A DNA stretch of 10,155 bases from Clostridia bacterium (GTDB lineage Bacteria > Bacillota > Clostridia > Oscillospirales > CAG-272). The position numbers and the translations under genes were made by a program. Location of the stretch: contig CAAGJL010000115.1 in the NCBI GenBank assembly GCA_900770145.1, positions 1-10,155 on the forward strand, in the 5' to 3' direction. Below the pieces are notes generated by a model that made no database searches, had not been told where the DNA came from, and was given only the letters and a program-made list of their open reading frames with translations. Below are positions 7,201-10,155 of this stretch, one piece after another (the stretch's first letter is position 1; the number at the start of each line of letters is the position of its first letter).

Positions 7201-7386
7201 GATGTGACCACGGCGGCGGATGTGCCGGAGATCGAAATTTACACGGTTTCCACCACCACCGAAAACGTGACCTATAACGTTTTCGCGGGTGGCGCAACTC
7301 CCACTGTTTACGTCAGATCCGCGGAGATTTACCGCAACGCCAAAAACTGGAACGAATACGACATCCGGATTTTTGAACTGGCATAA
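4231..7386 (+). CDS. LRR_5 surface lipoprotein with InlB B-like (Flg_new) repeats
   Basis: This is a 1051-residue protein from the ATG at 4231. Another in-frame ATG at 4222 overlaps the Shine-Dalgarno. The N-terminus is a lipoprotein signal: MKNN then ILR, a hydrophobic stretch and a Cys at 25 in the context FFSC, with another Cys at 21. FFSC is an imperfect lipobox, but the export signal is clear. Residues 31-99 and 104-172 are InlB B-type repeats (YTVTFEANNG ... FAGW; YQIKFDTKGG ... FTGWYT ... LYAGW). Residues 176-237 may be a degenerate third copy ending in VTIYGMAY. Residues 265-985 hold about 23 LRR_5 repeats with several insertions, and the last part (about 990-1051) caps the solenoid. 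No C-terminal anchor or sortase motif is present, so the lipid is the anchor. The gene overlaps the preceding surface-protein gene by 11 bases and ends at a terminator, so it is the last gene of the operon. Its role is likely surface binding; the ligand is unknown. Confidence 0.92.
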   Translation: MKNNILRISLLLVLCLALSLCFFSCKKTQTYTVTFEANNGDPATVLTLEDGATPTLPEDPTRYGFLFAGWFRDAELKEKATPETTPVSGGDVTYFAGWTPAEAYQIKFDTKGGTAIPAASVLKGEALAESSVAAPTKENYTFTGWYTNAACTAKFNFATAPAGNMTLYAGWKLNDGMGEYIGIVDGAEVARVAFPAGAPVLPTTGDGVSYVWFSDILMTAPFGMEVSTGSVTIYGMAYTEGLVIENGVVTGYTGRVKNVIVPESWNGVPVTAIAANAFSGKRTLKSVKLPATVVSVGDSAFYGCYSLSEINLSAACTSVGKFAFYGCEKLTTAGDLSGLEEIREHTFAGCRRLAAVNFSESLLAVGKYAFADCTALQSVMLPDTVAEIGEYAFSGCKEIKEFRIPASLNDFRTGALKDCAALTKLIPSEGNDTALFRVIDGNLYGAFGKTLVLYVQGEKNETAFTLPAGCTEIAPYAFSGNGNLTALDLSNVNLTLDKGALAGMRALQSLTVYALASGNNAYLAYFFGADSGEANGSAGNYTPATLEKVHVVKLSAELPDYAFYGVTGLREITGIENLRSIGQFAFAYTALSEIELPATLVRIGDSAFYGCASISEFRVKDGNPAYAAFDGCLYNKDMTRLYLVPQLKESVAFPDTVRIISTGAFYKSNVLSLTIPAGVKTIESGALAGVLKLRELTVPFIGGSATDTDNRYMIYIFGGSVTKDGSVQEDGTYSYRIANTSSTPATLKKLTVSGAIAEIPDFAFAYLSQATEINWNGTITAIGDYAFFSTGLTAVQIPNTVRRIGDYAFASGDLENVTVPGSVGGNLGFAIFAGCSNLETVVFEEGVTRIPASAFRPTGSRDSETGDINYYSLLKSITLPASIESIGENAFIYAGTRYIGLIGSTYSNLVFILPANSNLKVIEKGAFYRSSIQSIALPACFEEVGEMAFYGCEALATVTFGNKTDGSALRKLGGAAFAACKGLAEMRIYKDVTTAADVPEIEIYTVSTTTENVTYNVFAGGATPTVYVRSAEIYRNAKNWNEYDIRIFELA
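4321..4746 (+). repeat. Two InlB B-like (Listeria-Bacteroides, Flg_new) repeats
   Basis: The first copy (residues 31-99) starts YTVTFEANNG, has RYGFLFAGWF in the middle and ends YFAGW. The second (residues 104-172) starts YQIKFDTKGG, has YTFTGWYT and ends LYAGW. Both follow the family pattern F-(D/E)-(T/A)-N-G-G ... G-Y-x-F-x-GW ... LYA-x-W. In other surface proteins these beta-grasp-like modules act as spacers or weak binding units in front of an LRR domain. Confidence 0.85.
5530..5670 (+). repeat. Enlarged LRR unit with DG-x-LY insertion, copy 3
   Basis: Residues 434-480 contain ALFRVIDGNLYGAFGKTLVL then a return strand ending LPAGCTEIAPYAFSG. The order of elements is that of the enlarged units in the upstream protein, but this copy is more degenerate: the Asn-Tyr turn is shorter and the Pro after the Leu strand is missing. 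Confidence 0.45.
5752..5928 (+). repeat. Internal duplicated module (YFFG type), copy A
   Basis: Residues 508-566 read QSLTVYALASGNNAYLAYFF, then a Gly/Asn-rich loop, then TPATLEKVHVVKLSAELPDY before AFYG. The layout matches copy B at residues 694-770 element by element: an L-T-V strand, Y-x-x-YxFG, a loop, T-P-A-T-L-(E/K)-K, a V strand and a P-D-(Y/F)-AF return. Confidence 0.65.
6079..6222 (+). repeat. Enlarged LRR unit with DG-x-LY insertion, copy 4
   Basis: Residues 617-664 contain FRVKDGNPAYAAFDGCLYNK then DMTRLYLVPQ and a return at TVRIISTGAF. The segment LYNKDMTRL is nearly the same as LYDKNMTRL in copy 1 in the upstream protein. The underlying DNA differs at several codon positions, so this is conserved protein structure and not a recent copy. 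Confidence 0.6.
6310..6540 (+). repeat. Internal duplicated module (YIFG type), copy B
   Basis: Residues 694-770 read RELTVPFIGGSATDTDNRYM, then IYIFGGS, a longer Gly/Tyr-containing loop, then STPATLKKLTVSGAIAEIPD before FAFAY. Compared with copy A the loop is longer. L-T-V-PF-x-G ... YIFG ... P-A-T-LK is, from memory, a recurring insertion of clostridial BspA-like proteins. Confidence 0.65.
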
Positions 7387-7394
7387 ACAAAAAC

Positions 7395-7426
7395 AAATCC
7401 CCCGCGGAGCGATCCGCGGGGGATTT
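7395..7426 (+). terminator. Terminator hairpin just after the lipoprotein gene
   Basis: A perfect 14-bp stem (7395-7408 with 7413-7426) closes on the tetraloop GCGA, a GNRA loop. It starts 9 bases after the stop codon at 7384-7386. The GC-rich core is flanked by AAAT/ATTTT, giving a short U run to 7427. It should end the two-gene plus-strand operon, although the U tract alone is weak. Confidence 0.85.
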
Positions 7427-7442
7427 TACAATAGGGCGAGAC

Positions 7443-7472
7443 AAAGGGGGCTTTTTCAAAAGCCCCCTTTTT
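7443..7472 (+). terminator. Second terminator hairpin
   Basis: AAAGGGGGCTTTT pairs with AAAAGCCCCCTTT (7443-7455 with 7458-7470) around a very small loop. The central T/A pairs probably open, leaving a GGGGGC stem with a wider loop. A run of five T follows at 7468-7472. This is a standard intrinsic terminator and acts as a back-up to the hairpin 17 bases upstream. Its symmetry also gives it a weak reading on the minus strand. Confidence 0.8.
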
Positions 7473-7609
7473 GCGCCCCGGAAAACTTTTTATCAGCCGT
7501 GTGCCTGCAAGGATTGGGCAGTTTTTGGGAAAATATCCATCGTTTGGTGTCGTCGTTTTGACGGTGCCCGGATGATGGGCTGACGCACCGAACCCCCGTT
7601 GCTTATCTT

Positions 7610-7651
7610 AAAAATACAACAGACCGGCGCCCAAGAGCGCCGGCCTGTTGT
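7610..7651 (-). terminator. Terminator of the minus-strand gene, possibly bidirectional
   Basis: The stem ACAACAG-x-CCGGCGC (7616-7630) pairs with GCGCCGG-x-CTGTTGT (7637-7651) around a 6-base loop, with one A/C mismatch. On the minus strand it starts about 20 bases after the stop codon (7672-7674) and is followed by five T (complement of 7610-7614). On the plus strand it is followed by TTTGTTTTT, so it may stop readthrough from either side. Confidence 0.85.
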
Positions 7652-7671
7652 TTGTTTTTCCAAGGCAGAAT

Positions 7672-10155
7672 TTATGATGCCGCCTCGGTGGTTTCCGTCA
7701 CGGTTGCCACGCCTGCGGTTACCGTTACGGTAAACGTCCGGTCTGTGCTGGTTTTCAGCGTGTAAACACCGGTCGTTTCATCGTAATTGCATTCCGCAAT
7801 CAGCAACAGTGTTCTTGTGGGATTGCCCTCGTCATCCTTACCGGTCACCTCAGACATCAGAAGTATCTTGTTGCCGGAAAGAATGTCAAGGAAGTATTTC
7901 TCATCAGCTGTGTACACGGTCTCTGCGGTAATCGCGGTTACGGTAGCGCTTACGTAAACGGGAAGCGGCTTTGCGGTATCTTCCGCATTTCCGATGTCAT
8001 CTCCGCCTTCCCCGCCTTCTGCGGGGGTAAGGCTGCCGTCAGCCTTTTCTACCAAATCCAGTTGATAGTAAACGGTACCGGTGATTTTGCCTGCTTCATC
8101 TTTGGTTCTTACCACAAAGAAGAGTTTGCCGTCATTGAGCATCATGCTGTCGGAGGTCAGCTTTTCGCCGTTCTTGGAAAGACCAAAGGAGAAGTAAGCC
8201 CCGGCAGAGATGTTCGCATCCGACGCGATTACGCGGGTGACCGTCACTTCAAAGCCGTCATTGGCGGGGACGGTCTCTTCACGAAGCAGAACGTAAACAT
8301 TATATCCATAGGTACGGAATACGGGAACTGACTGATACGTGAAGATCATCGTGTATTTGTAGCCGTCATCCCCGGTAAATTCCACGCGGTAGAAGTTGCT
8401 GCCAAGCGGGTACAACTGTGCATGCTCAATCTTGGTGATCAACTCGCCGTCGGTTTGCAGATAGCCGGCGTGCTTGCCGAAAGTGGCGTCCAGGTAGGAA
8501 TCACCCACCGTTCCGTCCTCGTTGTAGTCTACGCGCATCACAATCGTACCGTATTCATTGGTGAAGGACTGTGCGGCAGAGGCACCGAACATATTGTAGA
8601 TGGTGTAGAGGTAGTAGAGGTAGGTGTAAGAGGGCATGGAGTTGATGTAAGAAAGCCCGGTGACCTTGTAGGTGCTCTTGTTTTCGCTACCGCTGCCGTC
8701 ACCCTGATAGTTGATGTCGATATAGCAGTAGTAGAAGTTGGCAACTACAAAATACATTTCAACCGTCCCGTCTTCATGTTTCGTCTTGACCACGGTACAG
8801 TTGTAGGTTTTATCGCCGATGGTTACCGTACCGCTGACGCTGAAATTATCAGCACCGTTCGGCGCAAAGGAGAGCCGCGCGGAGGGAATCTTTGAGTCAG
8901 CGCTGATCGGGAAAGGATAGAGGTCTTTATTGCCGTCTTCTCTGATGAAACTGATGGCAAAGCCGTCGTTCTTGAAATACACCTTGTCGTTGTAGTTCTT
9001 GGTGTTTGCCAATGGACCAAAGCTTTCGGTCACGTAGCCGTACCGGTTCTTGTCTTTTGCATTTTCATCCATATGATACAGGGTAACGTTGCCCTCCGCG
9101 TTCACTGTGTAGTAGTATTTGGTGGAGTTGTTGAAGATGGCAAACCCGTATTTGGTGAAGAGCAGGGAATCAAGATCTTTGGTGTAGTATGCTACCTCGG
9201 AGTAATTGTTCGGCGTTGCAGTGCCGCTTTCTTTGTCATAAGCGTAAATGTAAGCGGAAGTGCCTGTGGAGTTGACATAGTAAAGCAGGCTTTCGGTCAC
9301 AAGCGAGTAAGTGCCGTTTTCTACCGTGCCATCCGCCAGGTATTTGGTCGCCGTGCCGTCATTGTGCAGGCGGAGCACCGACCAGTCACTTTCGTTTACA
9401 TAAGAATACACAATTTCGTCGTGAAGAACAATCAATGTGTTGAAAGTGTTCTTACCGGACGTGAAGGTGCCGGTTGTTACTCTCAGTGTGTGTTCCTCCG
9501 CGCCGTTTTTGTAGGTCAGCGTGAAGTTGTTGCCGGTTTTCACATAGGTTGCCGCTTCATCGACAAACACCGTCTCGGTATCCTTGCCGTTGGAAGTAAC
9601 GGTAAAGATCTTTGCGCCACCGATGCCGTCCAGTGTGACATACAGTCCGTCAAAGACCTGATTGTCAAACAGCAGGAAAACCTTTCCGTATTCTTCGCCG
9701 CGCAGTTTGCAGGTGGCGCCGTCCAACAGGAAGTAGTAGGTCGTGCTGCCGTTGATTGACACCTCATTGTCCCGCTTCTGATAAAGCCCCATCGCATTGA
9801 GCCCATCGCCGTCGGTATAGGTAGCGGCAAACCCGAAACCGTCCAGAATCAGAACGCCGCCCTTGGTGTTGGTGGAGGTGAACTCACCTGCGTAAGCCTC
9901 GTCATAGATGAACATGTAGGAGCCAAGGGATGAGGGCTGAATATACTCAAAGGTCATTCCCTCTGCCGTAAACCGATAGACCGCAAAGCCGGTCAGAGAA
10001 GTCTTGCCGGTCTGCACCCGAGTGCCAATGTATTTCTCAACGGTCTGGGCTTCGCCCTCACCGGTGACCACATAGTAGGTGGCTGTGCCGGTTCTCGGAT
10101 CATACACGAGGTATTTGGTTTTCAGGACAGATCCGGTTTTGTCAACCTCATAATA
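7672..10155 (-). CDS. Large Tyr/Thr/Gly-rich protein of unknown function, 5'-partial
   Basis: The frame is open to the right edge (16 further codons before the GTG at 10107, no stop), so the start lies outside the window. In all, 827 residues are visible. Positions here count from that GTG. It is almost wholly beta-strand-like, with short units of the form DG-x-G-x-A ... DG ... G-x-Y, for example LILDGFGFAATYTDGDG near 86-102, RLHNDGTATKYLADGTVENG near 246-265 and YDPRTGTATYYVV at the start. A GFA-(I/V) motif recurs near 40, 320 and 382. About 690-712 are an acidic Gly/Glu/Asp linker, then a final beta domain runs to residue 805. No transmembrane helix, sortase motif or known catalytic motif was seen. 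The low Cys and high Tyr/Thr content suggest an exported protein, like its neighbours. I do not recognise the family; a secreted repeat protein is likeliest. It is convergent with the lipoprotein operon and has its own terminator. Confidence 0.85.
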   Translation of the reverse strand, partial: YYEVDKTGSVLKTKYLVYDPRTGTATYYVVTGEGEAQTVEKYIGTRVQTGKTSLTGFAVYRFTAEGMTFEYIQPSSLGSYMFIYDEAYAGEFTSTNTKGGVLILDGFGFAATYTDGDGLNAMGLYQKRDNEVSINGSTTYYFLLDGATCKLRGEEYGKVFLLFDNQVFDGLYVTLDGIGGAKIFTVTSNGKDTETVFVDEAATYVKTGNNFTLTYKNGAEEHTLRVTTGTFTSGKNTFNTLIVLHDEIVYSYVNESDWSVLRLHNDGTATKYLADGTVENGTYSLVTESLLYYVNSTGTSAYIYAYDKESGTATPNNYSEVAYYTKDLDSLLFTKYGFAIFNNSTKYYYTVNAEGNVTLYHMDENAKDKNRYGYVTESFGPLANTKNYNDKVYFKNDGFAISFIREDGNKDLYPFPISADSKIPSARLSFAPNGADNFSVSGTVTIGDKTYNCTVVKTKHEDGTVEMYFVVANFYYCYIDINYQGDGSGSENKSTYKVTGLSYINSMPSYTYLYYLYTIYNMFGASAAQSFTNEYGTIVMRVDYNEDGTVGDSYLDATFGKHAGYLQTDGELITKIEHAQLYPLGSNFYRVEFTGDDGYKYTMIFTYQSVPVFRTYGYNVYVLLREETVPANDGFEVTVTRVIASDANISAGAYFSFGLSKNGEKLTSDSMMLNDGKLFFVVRTKDEAGKITGTVYYQLDLVEKADGSLTPAEGGEGGDDIGNAEDTAKPLPVYVSATVTAITAETVYTADEKYFLDILSGNKILLMSEVTGKDDEGNPTRTLLLIAECNYDETTGVYTLKTSTDRTFTVTVTAGVATVTETTEAAS

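Larger units (their letters stand above)
7387..7671. other. Convergent non-coding region between the lipoprotein operon and the minus-strand gene
   Basis: The region holds three hairpins (7395-7426, 7443-7472 and 7616-7651). About 140 bases lie between the second and third hairpins (7473-7610), where no convincing gene, promoter or RNA motif was seen. A weak CGGTGC/GCACCG inverted pair (7562-7567 with 7585-7590) lies in that stretch. One plus-strand reading frame stays open from the lipoprotein gene to 7561, but it crosses both terminators and is not taken as a gene. Confidence 0.7.

Noticed and set aside
7289..7561. Plus-strand open frame of 90 codons running out of the lipoprotein gene
   Set aside because: It starts inside the lipoprotein gene in another frame and crosses two strong terminators. 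The translation has no domain.
7562..7590. CGGTGC/GCACCG inverted pair in the convergent gap
   Set aside because: The arms are short with a long imperfect interior and no U tract, so it is not strong enough to call a terminator or operator.
8422..8895. Plus-strand open frame of 157 codons
   Set aside because: It is antisense to the minus-strand gene, Val/Gly-rich, with no domain or ribosome binding site.
9073..9759. Plus-strand open frame of 228 codons opposite the minus-strand protein
   Set aside because: It is a shadow of the longer minus-strand frame, with no ribosome binding site or recognisable motif noted. The Val-rich translation is what antisense of Tyr/Asn/Thr codons gives.

Overview
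The window looks like part of a surface-protein locus from a Gram-positive, moderately GC-rich member of the Clostridia, probably an uncultured gut lineage. This placement is inferred. It rests on BspA-type leucine-rich repeats, InlB/Flg_new-type repeats, a lipoprotein signal peptide, an anti-Shine-Dalgarno match typical of Firmicutes, and strong stem-plus-U-tract terminators. No housekeeping, RNA or mobile genes are present to fix the taxonomy.

Layout: positions 1-4241 (+) hold the C-terminal 1411 or more residues of a very large surface protein whose start lies left of the window. It has beta-sandwich modules, two Big_2-type Ig domains, about 31 LRR_5 repeats, a small helical module, an Asn-Pro-Glu spacer, one transmembrane helix and a short charged cytoplasmic tail. 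Positions 4231-7386 (+) encode a 1051-residue lipoprotein with two clear (possibly three) InlB B-like repeats followed by about 23 LRR_5 repeats. Its start overlaps the end of the upstream gene by 11 bases and has a strong ribosome binding site inside that gene, so the two are very probably one operon with coupled translation. Positions 7387-7671 are non-coding and carry three strong hairpins that read as terminators. Positions 7672-10155 (-) hold the C-terminal 827 residues of a third large protein, rich in Tyr, Thr and Gly, of unknown function; its start lies right of the window.

Working together: the two plus-strand products would show related LRR solenoids on the same cell surface by two different anchors (C-terminal transmembrane helix and N-terminal lipid). 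They share a distinctive interrupted LRR module. This suggests paired adhesion, binding or substrate-capture proteins. The N-terminal beta-sandwich part of the first protein resembles the region that follows the catalytic domain in subtilisin-like cell-envelope proteases, so the missing upstream part may be an enzyme. The convergent minus-strand protein is probably also extracytoplasmic, but no anchor or signal is visible in the window. No CRISPR array, tRNA, rRNA, insertion sequence or phage gene was seen.
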